NCBI GenBank assembly: GCA_905250885.1
Contig: CAJNOQ010002409.1
Coordinates: forward strand, 1-24,505
From: Didymodactylos carnosus
Taxonomy: Eukaryota; Rotifera; Eurotatoria; Philodinida; Philodinidae
DNA: 24,505 bases
Direction of reading: 5' to 3'
Within the stretch, counting starts at the first letter, position 1; every line of letters starts with the position of its first letter. The notes under the pieces are model-generated. The model was not told the DNA's origin. It saw nothing but the letters and a program-made list of their open reading frames with translations, and did not search any database. This document shows positions 1 through 12,200 of the stretch, in pieces. Both the position numbers and the translations under genes were made by a program.

Positions 1-2480
1 GAAAGAAGCATCGAAAATTTTCAGGGAACACATATTCTTGATCGCCGTAAAATTCTCTATCGAATGGTGTCTGAAACATCGAAAAAAAAATTTTTTGCTC
101 GAATTTTGCTTTGCGTGCACCTTACAATCTGGATTATCGAGGGAAAAAAAATGCTTTCGTCCGACAATCCACCTTTTGTGACGTCTTCAACTCTTTTCGT
201 TCTATTTACTGTAAAAAAATAAACAGTAAAAATCATTGATGAAAATAGTCCCCAAACGATTATCTCAAATAATAATGAAACTAAGACATTACTTACTTTA
301 TTTTTTAAAAATATCTAATACAACGACAAACAAGATAAATAGCAATACAAACAGTTCAATAAACGTAAAAATATAAATTTCTATTTGTCTTTCCTATCAG
401 CACGTTTTGATTACAAAAAAATATATACATTTTTCTACTTGTAGAGAAAAAACAAAATTAAAAACGAAAATAAAGTTGAGCGAACAAAAAAAAAAAGAGA
501 AAAAATAAAAGAGAAATAAGACAATTTTAGTTTATGGCAAATAAAGAAGTTATGTACTTCAATGTTGTATATTTTATATAACAAAGATAGTTACATTAGC
601 TTTAATTTATGGATTGTGATTGTTCATTTATGACTCACAATCGAGGACACGACACTTCTACCATGAAGCAAAAAACTGACGAATTTTTCTGTTTAATTTA
701 TCATCTACTTTGAAAATTTTTAAATGAAATTTATTTGAAATGTGCATCTTATTATACATCATCAAAAGAAAACGATGTTAGAATAACAATAACGTATATG
801 TTGTAGTCAAAATTCAAATTTAGTTCAATTTCAAATTGAACTGAATTTGATATTACATATAAAAATCATACAACTTATTCAAAACTTTTTTCCAGTATTA
901 TACTTATAATAAGATAAAGATATTTTAACACTTCTCTTGTCTTCTATACGTCAACTTTTTATCAAATTAGTACTTTATTTTATTAATTTACCTCTATTTT
1001 TCTTTCGCATACGTGTTTTTTCTCGCCATATACAATAAAAACTTAATTACATCAGATGATCCCTTTAGAAAGATATTTTCTAGTTTAGAATTATAAAGAG
1101 ATAGTAGAGATTTTACTGTAAAATTAAAAGTCTTTTTTCCATAAGAAACTCACAAATCCTAACTCATCATATTGGATAGTTTTTGTTTTAGAAATAATAT
1201 TTGGAAAAATAGGTCCCTCCCTCCTGATATTTAGTCTTTAAAAACTATTGAAATTTAAGAAAAATCAAAATCTGGAATGATTTATTTTGAAAAGCTAAAA
1301 ACTTCAAAATATGGATGACTTGAGATGTTTATCAAAGTGGTGCAGTGTGAACGTAGAGCCTCAGTCAGTTATTGATACTTAAGTGTCACATGTATTGAAC
1401 TTCCCTATTTTTTGTAGGCTTCATAGGTAATGATAACTGTACGAGTACTCGACCATTGATAAGGCTATTTAATTTTCAATTTTCGCTTACTTTCAATGCG
1501 GTCGAGTTGATATTATCAACAAAAAGAGTTTTTGTTTATTTATTCCATGTAATATGCAATAATAAACAAAAATATTTTGGGTAAATTAAATTGTTTGTTT
1601 AACATCTTTCTTTTCTTCATCATTGTTTTAACAATTTTCATTTGCCAGTTTCGATTTAACTGATGATATTTGACGAGATATTGTCGTAAACCACAATGTT
1701 AACCTTCACGATAAGAGACCTATGATACTTGATTCATTTGAAAAAAAAATCAATATTTTTTTGTCGATATTACATCTGGCTTGAATATAGCGCTCGATTA
1801 TCCGTTTCTCATAGACACTTTAGCAGATGCCGAAACTGTTTTCTAATAGTTTGAGAAAACATAAAGATAACACCAGAAAAAAGGTGCATTTACCACCTAT
1901 TACATTATTATCATTTTATTGCGATTATTCGCACTCTTTTTATATCCAAATTAGATCTAGAAAATGAAAATATTAGCACTTTCGCTTTAAAAACTGTTTA
2001 ATTTTGAAGATTTACACTAGACCAATCTCATCACTTGCATCTGCTGAAATGAACAAGATAAAGATTAAAATTATCTGAAAATCAATCAGAATTACAGCAG
2101 TAAACAAGTATTATTGTAACTCTAAAATACATCATACCATTTCCGTTGATTGACTAAAGCTGAATATAAATGTTTTGCATTATAATCAAAACGTTTTTTC
2201 TTTCTATCGATTGGAGATAAAAAAAAAGCAAATGTGAACGTCTGGAGAGTTTAACCACCCTTACAATGTCATTCCCTGCTTCGTGTTTCAAAATTACTGT
2301 TGGTAGTAAAGAAAACTATTGTTCGAGATATGGCTTCTGTTTTAAAGAAACCTTCGTTTAGAATTCTACAATATTCAATTTTCATGTCAAAATCAGGAGT
2401 TAAACTATGGTATTTTTTTGTCAAACTTAATATTCAAGATTTCATTTAGGATCATGATATTACGTTTGGTTTTTATAAAG
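1..2480. other. Non-coding AT-rich stretch, no gene seen
   Basis: No open frame of 60 or more codons and no splice-consistent exon chain was found on either strand. The sequence is strongly AT-rich with many A and T runs. It lies 3' of the RPL24 gene. The only structure noted is the short hairpin at 815-849. A 23-codon frame starting near 1312 on the plus strand looks mildly coding-like but has no supported splice partners. Decayed repeats are possible and would need a comparison with the rest of the genome. Confidence 0.6.
815..849. repeat. Short imperfect palindrome (17-bp arms)
   Basis: Arms 815-831 and 833-849 are reverse complements with one mismatch around a single central base. The content is A/T-rich apart from an AGTTCAA core. 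It could be a hairpin or the footprint of a small element. No nearby gene gives it a function. Confidence 0.6.
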
Positions 2481-2509
2481 GCACAAAATAGACATAGTTT
2501 TTTCGCATT

Positions 2510-2515
2510 TTTATT
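2510..2515 (-). terminator. Candidate poly(A) signal AATAAA of RPL24
   Basis: TTTATT on the plus strand reads AATAAA on the gene strand, about 166 nt after the RPL24 stop codon. A second AATAAA on the gene strand lies at 2537-2542, about 139 nt after the stop. Either could direct cleavage. In DNA this AT-rich the hexamer is common by chance. Confidence 0.4.
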
Positions 2516-2680
2516 CAATAATAATTACGTTGTTTTTTATTCTTATTAACTGAAACAAAGTCATATAAACAACGTATACTTTGAACGTTCTTGATGTTAC
2601 ACAAAAACGGGACTGTTGCAAAATAACCAATACAAAAGAAAACAAGACATTGAATATTTTCTTTTTCGTCGTCATTCCAT

Positions 2681-4241
2681 TTAACGTTGCGTGCCTTTTT
2701 TGGGCCCACCTTTCGGAATATTCTTTTGAATTTTTTCAACTTTCTTCACGGGTTTACCGGCCTAGAAAATAATGTCAGAAGAAGATAAGTAATAGTTGAT
2801 TAAGATAGAAGAGTAAAAAGAAGCTTAAATATCTCCATCACATTCAACAAGGTTCAAATGGAATACTTACAATAACATGTGAACTGAAGTCTTATACTGC
2901 GATAGAATAGAATAGATTAACTTTTACCGCTGAAACTAATCGTGACTACGTTTACAATCTAGTCAACGAGCACGGATATTTGTAAATATTTATTTATATT
3001 TAAAACAAACGTTGATCTTACCTTCACTGATGGTTGTGTTACTTTTTTCTGTTGTGCTTTTGCTTTTTTTGCTTGCTTGGCAGCACTAAAATAAAAAACC
3101 ATTATATAAAGTGAACATGAGATAAGTAGTTTCATAATGTGTACTTGATGGCATCTTGTCGCTGTGCTTTTCTAAATTCTGGTTGTTGATTACGTTTAGC
3201 TAATATTTCATTCCACGTAACGCCAGTAATAGCACGTTGAAATTTGATTTTACGTCGTGTTCGATTCTTAATTTCTGTTTCAGCTTGACCTTTTTTGTGT
3301 TTACGACGATAATACACCGTCCATGTTATACGTCGTGGGTTACGTTTCATATCAGCTGAACGTTGACATTTTGAATTCAAATAAATATGAACCTTAAAGC
3401 CAAACGAGAAATTTTAGAGAAAAAATAAAAATTAATATGGTATTTTGCTGTGATAAAAGAAACTAGGCTACAAATAAATAAAATCAGCACAAATCATATG
3501 TTAAAGGAAAAAACCATTTCCTTAAGGAAGATGTACAACATTCTTCTTATCAAGATGTAAGTACTATACTGTGAAGACAGATTTAAAGAAAAACAGAAGA
3601 AATATAACAATTCCATATCATATCCTTATGTAACTTGAAAAAGCATGTGGTGAGCTCATAAACCAAGATTGTATTCTCAAAGATTTCGCTACAGTTTTTC
3701 ATTCGCTTTCTTTATTATATTTTTTATGGTATAGTTACGTACATCCAATAACGTCACAATTTTTCCGATTATGATTTTTCCAGTTATATTTCGTGAGAAT
3801 ATCCCAATGGGGATAAAAAGTTAGACGTCATAGCTCGATGATCGTCAGATTGTACTATGTAAAAAACTTCTATTGAGTTGTAATTACACAGCTGAAAGAC
3901 CTAATCTGTTGCTTCACAAGTATTTTTCATAATCGCTTAACCAGCACTGAAATACTCAACGTGAGATATTTTTCTCCTCAACTTGTACTCTTCAGTTCTT
4001 AATTAATTGTCTTTCCTCTGCTGTTACCATGCGCGTCTATTATTCAGTAAAACAACAGTGATGAACATACTTTTCCATCGGCTTTAACAACACGTTTACC
4101 GTGGCCAGGATAAATTTTGTAGCCACTATAATTGCAAATTTCAAGCCTAAAAGGAGATAGAAAGATTTAAATTAATTTTTTTATATGAAAATGAACTGTA
4201 TTCAAATAATAAAATTAATTTTTTCGTTGTCCTTACTTCAT
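2681..4241 (-). CDS. RPL24: 60S ribosomal protein L24 (eL24), 5 coding exons
   Basis: Structural protein of the large ribosomal subunit, acting in the cytosol. Coding exons: 4237-4241, 4071-4146, 3145-3392, 3022-3085 and 2681-2761. They join in phase with GT/AG introns of 90, 678, 59 and 260 nt. The product is 157 aa, equal to human RPL24. Residues 3-27 carry the conserved N-terminal zinc-ribbon-like segment with [10 protein letters not shown], followed by [28 protein letters not shown] and a Lys/Ala-rich tail ending in GTQR. The first coding exon contributes only ATGAA before a GTAAGG donor. This start was chosen because it restores M-K at the family's N-terminus and keeps phase. The human family has a fuller Cys set; here I see Cys6 and one in exon 3. 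Introns were read for box C/D snoRNAs without a convincing hit. Homology is very secure; exon borders are strong by phase and consensus. Confidence 0.97.
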
Positions 4242-4278
4242 AGCGGTGTAATAAATGTGAAACGTTCGTTTTATATCT

Positions 4279-4284
4279 CTAGAA
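4279..4284 (-). promoter_or_regulatory. Strong 3' splice acceptor upstream of the RPL24 start
   Basis: TTCTAG after an AT-rich tract lies on the gene strand, 38 nt before the RPL24 ATG. It could be the 3' border of a 5'-UTR intron or a spliced-leader trans-splicing site, which is established for bdelloid rotifers and nematodes. No donor or leader gene can be shown from this window. Confidence 0.3.
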
Positions 4285-6235
4285 ATATAAGAATAATATT
4301 AAATGTAGCATAAAATCCTCCCCAAAACCATAAAAGTTTAAGCTACAAACTACATAATACTAATAAACAGATTCAAATGCGGTTTCCAGAGTACAGGATG
4401 AAAGATATTTCGGTAAATTACACTGCAAAGATGAAGTTTGACGAATTTCTACAGAAGTGAAAGGTTATAAAAAATTCCATGGAAATCTCATTGAAATTCC
4501 AATCAGGCAGAAAGATCGATAAGTTAAACTTGTCGAAAAATGATAGATGTGCGCTGAGAAAAAGAGAAGATAAATTACTTTTATTATCGATAACGATGAA
4601 AAAATCTTTTTGCATCTACCACTGAGTTTCAAATTCGCATAGAAACCCTTACCGATAATCTTAAGACAAATTCCAGGAAAGTTTTTTAAAAAGTCACAGA
4701 GGAATTTAGTTATGAAGCCCTTTGAGATTAATTTGGAAAATAGAGAACTAAGTATTTGAATTCTAAATATGATGTGTTTTCTTTGATTTTTTCCGTTGAA
4801 AAGAGGCATTTAGTACACACCGTTCGTTTTGGCTAGAATTCAACTGTAAAACCGATACTTTTATGGTCAGGCACTAAAAAATACTACAAAAAGACGCTTT
4901 TTTCGTATATGCCATGTAAGATGACAGAGCAATACTACAAATGGATAGCGCCATGAAACTACGTAAATTTTTCTCTACTCCCAAGATGAGAATTTTATAA
5001 TGACTCTCTCATTTTTTGGGTAATACCACGGAGCTTTAGTGAGGATTGTTGACTAGAACAATGTACTCAAACTGTTTCTAGGTTCAGAGAGTAATAAATA
5101 AAACAGTAAAATGACTGTTTTCTGCCTGATAATCTCATTTTGTTCATTTGACTATTTTGTATTCTGTTCATGTGAATGGATTGTATTTTCCACCACGGTG
5201 AAAAATAACATATAATATATGAATACGAAGGCATCATCATAGTAAACATTGGATTCTATGTACCCCAACGGATGACAAAAATTACCTGCCAAAGTATTCT
5301 TAAGTTATTTAAATAGAATTAGATATATTTAGTGCACTCAAAACGATCTCTAGCTTCGACAAATATGAATTTTGTTTAGAATAAATAATTACACCACGGT
5401 CAAACTGTTCCTCCATCTCTAGCGCCATCTAGATGTTGTCTTACTACGCTCTTGACAGAAAGCTTTTAGATCGTACACAGTGGACGTCTTTTGGTTCAGT
5501 GGATATGACGTTTTTTTCGCAATAAACCATTAAATCATGTCTTACACTACTTCCCTCAAGTATAATGATCGATCAAATGAGAAAAAAATTATCTCCGAAG
5601 AAACAACCAGATGAGTGGCGGGGCCGAAGCTGAAAATGTTTTCTTCGCAAAAATTATGTCTTATACACTACGCGGCTCGATGCAGCTTAATGAGCTGATC
5701 TCGAATATGAGATTTTTATTTATTAAAAATGCTTTTCAAAGGAGAGAAATAGATTTTACATGAAAAACTAAAGATTTCAGGAAAACCGTGAAAGCAGTTC
5801 AGATGTATTTATGTATTTTTATGCTAATACCATCAATGCAATAGACGTAGAAGAATATCTGTACAAAGTATCAGTAAGACTGAAGGTAAACAAAAACTCG
5901 AAAGCTCGTCGAATTGAGCACCTCGTTTTTAGAAAACCTGTGTATAAGATCTTGTCAAATTTTATAAGATCATATTTCAGGATTCTTCGTCTGGATTTCC
6001 ACAAACATTTGTTATTCCTAAATTTGCTTGTTTATTATCTTTGCTGCTAAAACGGGCACAAAAGTAGTTTTGCTCCAAACACTATTTTGGCTATAAAAAA
6101 ATATTTGATTAAACTATAATACACGCACATATTGAACGTTTTATGTTGTGTTTTTACTTAAAAGAATAAAATTATTCGCACTTCGATATAATTATCAGAA
6201 AAATAAAAGACTGCAGATAATCATTATTAGTATAA
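4285..6235. other. Intergenic region between RPL24 and the DDHD-type lipase
   Basis: It holds the 5' side of RPL24 and the 3' flank of the lipase gene. Minus-strand frames at 4418-4809 are rich in Phe, Ile, Lys and Ser and look like AT-rich chance frames. Near 5536-5880 on the plus strand there are short frames with more balanced composition: ATG at 5537, a 57-codon frame from 5612, and a possible exon at 5781-5873 followed by GTAAGA. They do not join into one phase-consistent protein, so I do not call a gene. No family was recognised. Confidence 0.5.
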
Positions 6236-9200
6236 TTATTTGTACTGTTCATCGGTGCGATATAAATGTGTAAGAATAAATACTGCAATATCTGGTGACG
6301 TCCAATAAGATGTGTGCGATGTTAACGCTGATAAATACGAATTTTCCAAATTGCCTTCACGTAACTGATAATCAATACGAAAATCTAATTCTAAAACAAG
6401 CGACAAAAGTGAATGAAAGAGAAAAATAATGAATAATGAAATACTACCTGTTTGTTCAATATTGGATGATTCACCCAATGATATACTTCCTTCCATCGAA
6501 TCCATCTCAGCATTCATCACATCTTCACGTTTAAAACGCGAAAAAAAGCCTAAAACAAATCAACGATAGAATTTTTGTGATTAACCTAACAGTGGGAATT
6601 GTATTCTAGATGAGAGTGGAAAATAAAGCAACTTTTCAGACTTTCATGATGAAATCCATGGCACAGACTACAGATAGATATCTCACAGAGATCCTGCAGA
6701 TGCCCATCGTATATCTCATAAATTTCTACCATAGGAACACCTAATATTTGATATGAAAACCCTAGAATAAGATGCTATCAGATCTCACCAATAAGAAATG
6801 GTAGGATTTCTATCAGGTTCTTCAATAGCAAGTGATACGATTTCCACTATACACATTCTATCATTTGCACATGCACTTTCCATTCACCGTTTTGTTGTGT
6901 AACAACAATTACATATAAAGAACATATTTTACGTAGATATGTTTGAGAATGATTCTCAACGAAGTGACTTTCCACTAAAATTCGAGCGAACAATGGTATA
7001 TATAGTAGCCATACGATATAACATTAGAACCCCTTCAGATACGACCATGGAATAAATTTCTATTCTTTTATTTCTCTCTATGTTCTTGACAGATATATCA
7101 GAGAATGTAGTTAGACTGCTCTTACCAATACATCTGTTAGAGTGATCAGAAAACCCTGACTAGTTCCGATTTTAATGTTACTACGCCAAAATCAAAAAAA
7201 GGAAAAAAATAAAAACAAAGAACGCGAATGACTCGTGCAAGAAGAGAATAAGCAGTTACACTTACTAGGATGCACAGAATATTGAGACAAATTCCAAAAA
7301 TTTTCATCTGTTTCTTTCGAAGAAGTGAAGAAGTAGTTAGCAAAGATATGAAAGTAATGTAAGGATAATACGTTAAAAACTTTGTCAATTCTGAAAAAAT
7401 TAAGAAATAGCACTTGAATTATTGGACATAGAAAGAAGTTTCAGAATTCAAGTGTATTCTGTCTAATATAGGATTAATTTGATTATTCATATGTAATACA
7501 ACACTCAAATAGTATTTCGATGAAATCGATTACGAGTGCCAGAACGAGAAAAACGTTAGGCAGTGGAATTAATTGAATTAGTTCTCAAAACACATAACAG
7601 AAAACATAATTGAAAAAGTGAAAATTCTAATAGAAATGGAAATTTTGCCGATGTGTGTGATGTGTACACCTCTCCAAAATAAAAATTTATCGTTTCCTCC
7701 TAGCGGAAATTAAAAATTTTTTTCGGATTTTTGCTCAAAGGCCGAAAACGTTTTTCGTAAGCTAAGCTGAGAAAACTTCAGGACATATACTTCGAAGTAT
7801 CCTCTACAAACTGGGTACGTTAGAGGAAAATCTAAATGGGGGACATTTCAGGATACAGAACGATTTCTCCCCCCCCCCAGAAATAGTTGCCACTGTATTT
7901 CAAATAGTCTGTCGTTTTTTCCATAGACGTCAACATAACATACTCGTACTTTTCGTTTTGTCCTTTTGTTCTTGTGAAATGATTGATGAAGTCGGCGTAG
8001 TTGCTAATTGAAGTGCAGCATATGCTTGTGGTTTCATCTGATTGTAGGGTGGTCTTAGTAACGAATCATATCGATGAATATCAAGGGGCAATATGGTTGA
8101 ATAATGTTTTAAAATTAATGGTTCAAGGCGATAGGCCTAAGTTGAATATTCAATGAATAAGAGATGCTTAACATTATTAAGCTCTGAATACATACAATAG
8201 GATCAGTTGGATGAAAGATGTTCAGGAGACGTTTACACACCGTTCTCGACAAAATATGATCTTGTAAACCATTTGTTCCAGCTTTAACACCACGTATAGC
8301 CAAAAAAACAGCCAATGGAGAACCAAGACAAAATAAATTCTCAATCTAAACATAGATAATCAGTAAATAGTGAGTATCTTTAAACCTTTTTGATAGATAT
8401 ACCGTAAATTTCAAACGTTTGTTATAGGAACTATCATTCAGTGCAGCCAACTCTTGATCAATTTCATCCATTCTAAAGAAAGAAAACGCACTCGTACAAT
8501 AAAATGAAAAGGTCAGTAATGAGATAATACATAGAAAAGACGGTGTTAGAAGAAATGACAATATAAGTAACTGAGAAGTGAAGAAACAAAGAGTCTTTTC
8601 AACTGCAAGCTTAGCACCATAAATAATTTTCAAAGAGTTGATCTTTTTCTGAAAATCAACAACTACTTTCTCTTCGCTGCGAAAATGAAGAATGAATATA
8701 TGCTTTTACTTCAGGTTGTACAACGTTGAAAATAGTCCTGTTTTGTAGTCCAGGATTTCCTCTGCAATCAGAATTTGAAACTTTTTCAAAAAAATAGAGA
8801 ATGAGAATCCTGATAAATCTGAGCATTACCTTCGTTTACAATTCATAAATTCTTCTAAAAGTTTTTGTTGATGTAACATATCTGTCTTCACTTTATCACT
8901 GATGTCTTGATCAAACTAAAGAAACAAATCTCATTGTTCACTAGTGCCACTTTTTGACAAATGTCGTCGTCGTACAAGCCAGTTATGTTCTAAATATTGT
9001 TCTTGCATTTCTAAAACATTCCATCCTTTCAATAAATCATAGGCAATAACACTACCAAGAGAATGAGCTATGAAAAGAAAAACAAGAAATAGTAGATTTA
9101 AATTGCACATATTGTACTTATACTACCAACAATAGACACTTTGCCACTTTCTTTAAACTTAGGATTACGTTGACAAAATAATGTGTATAAACGGTTTAAT

Positions 9201-12200
9201 TCTGCTTGTACACCAAGCGTGATCTAAACAGAGACGAATAACAACAATATGATATAGAAAAAACATGAAATTCATATATATAACATGTGCCGAGGGAAGG
9301 GATACCCTCCGATTTTGATGACATTTTGCCGATAGATACTATGTGATGTTCTAGTTTTAACCTCCAAAGAATTTGGTTTGTATAGCTCTTCTTTCAAAAG
9401 TTATGAATTTTTTAAGATTAGCCACTGGAGATTCTAATTCATCATTGTTTACTTTCCAAAACTCGTCCACATGTGTGCTGACCAGCCAAAATCTTTTTAA
9501 ATACCTGTTCATATAGAGAAACGTGGTCTCTTCAAAATGAGACGTTGCTGAGCTCTATGCGATATCCCCAGCAAAACTCACAAGCATTTTTCTAAGAGCA
9601 CCTAAAACTCTGCTTTTCTCCTTTTCTTTCATTCTTCTACATCAATTTTTGTCTTGTAGTATTGCGTAATTCCAAGATTTCTCCGCTATTTTAAGTGCTA
9701 CAAATCTCAGGTTGGTCTTGAAATGTAGCCAACAGTTTTCTTCAGGGCATAACAGAACCCGATTTTCGATCTTCGTTTTTGTCTCTGACGAAAATAAAAG
9801 GTTTCAGAGACATGAGGAAAAACCTTGTTAACTTTTCGGAAACCTTTTATTTTCGTCAGAGACAAAAACGAAGATCGAAAATCGGGTTCTGTTATGCCCT
9901 GAAGAAAACTGTTGGCTACATTTCAAGACCAACCTGAGATTTGTAGCACTTAAAATAGCGGAGAAATCTTGGAATTACGCAATACTACAAGACAAAAATT
10001 GATGTAGAAGAATGAAAGAAAAGGAGAAAAGCAGAGTTTTAGGTGCTCTTAGAAAAATGCTTGTGAGTTTTGCTGGGGATATCGCATAGAGCTCAGCAAC
10101 GTCTCATTTTGAAGAGACCACGTTTCTCTATATGAACAGGTATTTAAAAAGATTTTGGCTGGTCAGCACACATGTGGACGAGTTTTGGAAAGTAAACAAT
10201 GATGAATTAGAATCTCCAGTGGCTAATCTTAAAAAATTCATAACTTTTGAAAGAAGAGCTATACAAACCAAATTCTTTGGAGGTTAAAACTAGAACATCA
10301 CATAGTATCTATCGGCAAAATGTCATCGAAATCGGAGGGTATCAGCTACGAACCTTCCCCGTGAGAATGAAATTCAATTGTGAATTACTAATCTTCTTCT
10401 CCCTTCCACTACAAACAACCTGGTAACTACTGCAAACATATTCTTCTTACTTCTGATCTAAATTGTGGACTGGTATAATAAAGAATATCCATAGCACTTG
10501 AATTTACCATCGTTCTCAAATTTTTCAAACGATTTGGTGTTATTGAATCGATCACATCTAGATAAAATGAAAAACACATTTTTTTAACGTTTTTGTATTG
10601 AAATTAACAACAACCTACAGCCATCTAGTTTCAACGATGAACGCCATTCAACAGGTAAGAATTCTGCTTTTCCTTTTGAATCATAATAAGTCATGAAATA
10701 TTTTCGTATCATTCGATTACACATTTCACGTAGTCTAAACAAGGAAAGAGAATACTTATAGTTGTTAATTTAAATAGAGTGAGTCTAATAAACAAACTTG
10801 CTGTGTACAATTACGCGTAATGCTGCCAACATTTAATTTTTGTCCTATTCCATGTATGACAAACACGATATGATTAATATCCGGTTGTTTATCTTCCATG
10901 TCGGCATCTTCTTTATATCCACGACGAATTCGAATATCTGAGACAGAAAAAATTAATAGATACAATTTGTTTTTTTCTGTTATCAATTGTAAAGAAATGC
11001 TCATGCTATGTCAGCGAAAGACGAAAGAATGTAAAATGTATCTAAAGAAAATCACCCAATAAATGTGCATTATCAACTTTTACTTACTTGATTGAAATAA
11101 TTTCTTCCTAAATCCTTGCATGAACCTTGATGTCCAACGTTCTGTTGACATATAAACTTCATTATTTGAAAACCATTTGAATAAAAAATCGTTGATACGA
11201 AGTTGATAAATAACTAGCAAAAGAAAACAAAGATTTATTATAAATGAATATTGATAGTGTATTTATTGACCTTCTTTTGTTTTTCTAATACTAAGATCAT
11301 CCTCCTTATTAATTGTTTCTCCTCGAAATTTTATTAAATGTTCGGTTTCGACTTGGCGACTATATACTTCTTCTAATGGATAATATGTATCATCTTGAAA
11401 CCATGTTGCACGCAATACTTCTGATTCGTCTAGGAATACAAAAAAAATGCTTTAGACGACAGGTCAGTAAAAAAAAGATCAAAAATCTAAAAATAGTCTG
11501 CTGAGAAGAACTCATGTCTCACTAGAGGTAAGAAAAATTAAAATAATCGAGCGCCACTCGATCGCTATACGATCAATAAAACGTAATTAGTTTCATATAT
11601 CATTCTTAGTAATAATAAATGTAACATAATAAATCTTCTTAATTCGATTAACTAATAGTCCGAACATTAAACAACTATCATTTTTGCTTACCTTTCCAGT
11701 AAACAGCTGTACATGTCATAGCAGAAATATCCACATCATACAATCCACCTTTGACAATAATTTTATTTTCATTATTATTATCATCATCATTAGGTTTTGT
11801 CATTTCGTTACTAGGTAAGCATCCAGAACTCGATGATAACTTTTCGCGAAATTTATGTTCAATATTCAATGAATCATAGCCGCAGAATGGGATCCATTTA
11901 TTTTCACCATGATAAAACCACCGTACTGATGGAGAATTTAATGGTTCAACTTTGTTTGATTTTTGCACATTCGATGATGAATGACTGAAATATTTTAATG
12001 AACGATGTGATAAGTCTACTTCACTATCAACATCGTCAATATCAGCGACTTGAATAAACGGTAGATTCAGTGATGAAGACTCATAAGTAATATCCACAAC
12101 TTTTGGTGATTTTAAAGTTTCAGGGGCATGAATTTTATCTGATGTTAAATGTGAGTACATGCGTGGAGAATTAACTATTAACAATAATTCATTCTATAAA

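Noticed and set aside
2762..3021. Box C/D snoRNA in the last RPL24 intron
   Set aside because: A TGATGG-like box C and a CTGA occur in order, but there is no terminal stem and the match is imperfect.
4418..4809. Two overlapping minus-strand frames of 65 and 114 codons
   Set aside because: Low-complexity Phe/Ile/Lys/Ser composition and no splice or homology support; typical of AT-rich DNA.
8346..8633. A 95-codon minus-strand frame as a small membrane protein
   Set aside because: Its hydrophobic first half is intron 10; only the part after the TTTAG acceptor is coding, as exon 11 of the lipase.
9301..10343. Palindrome as an assembly or read-foldback artefact
   Set aside because: A foldback would also invert flanking exon sequence. 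Here the arms end inside one intron and different intact exons follow on each side. It is still worth long-read confirmation.
11678..12184. A 168-codon minus-strand frame taken as a gene by itself
   Set aside because: It starts on TTG and its last codons run past a GTAAGC donor. It is exon 2 of the DDHD1-like gene.
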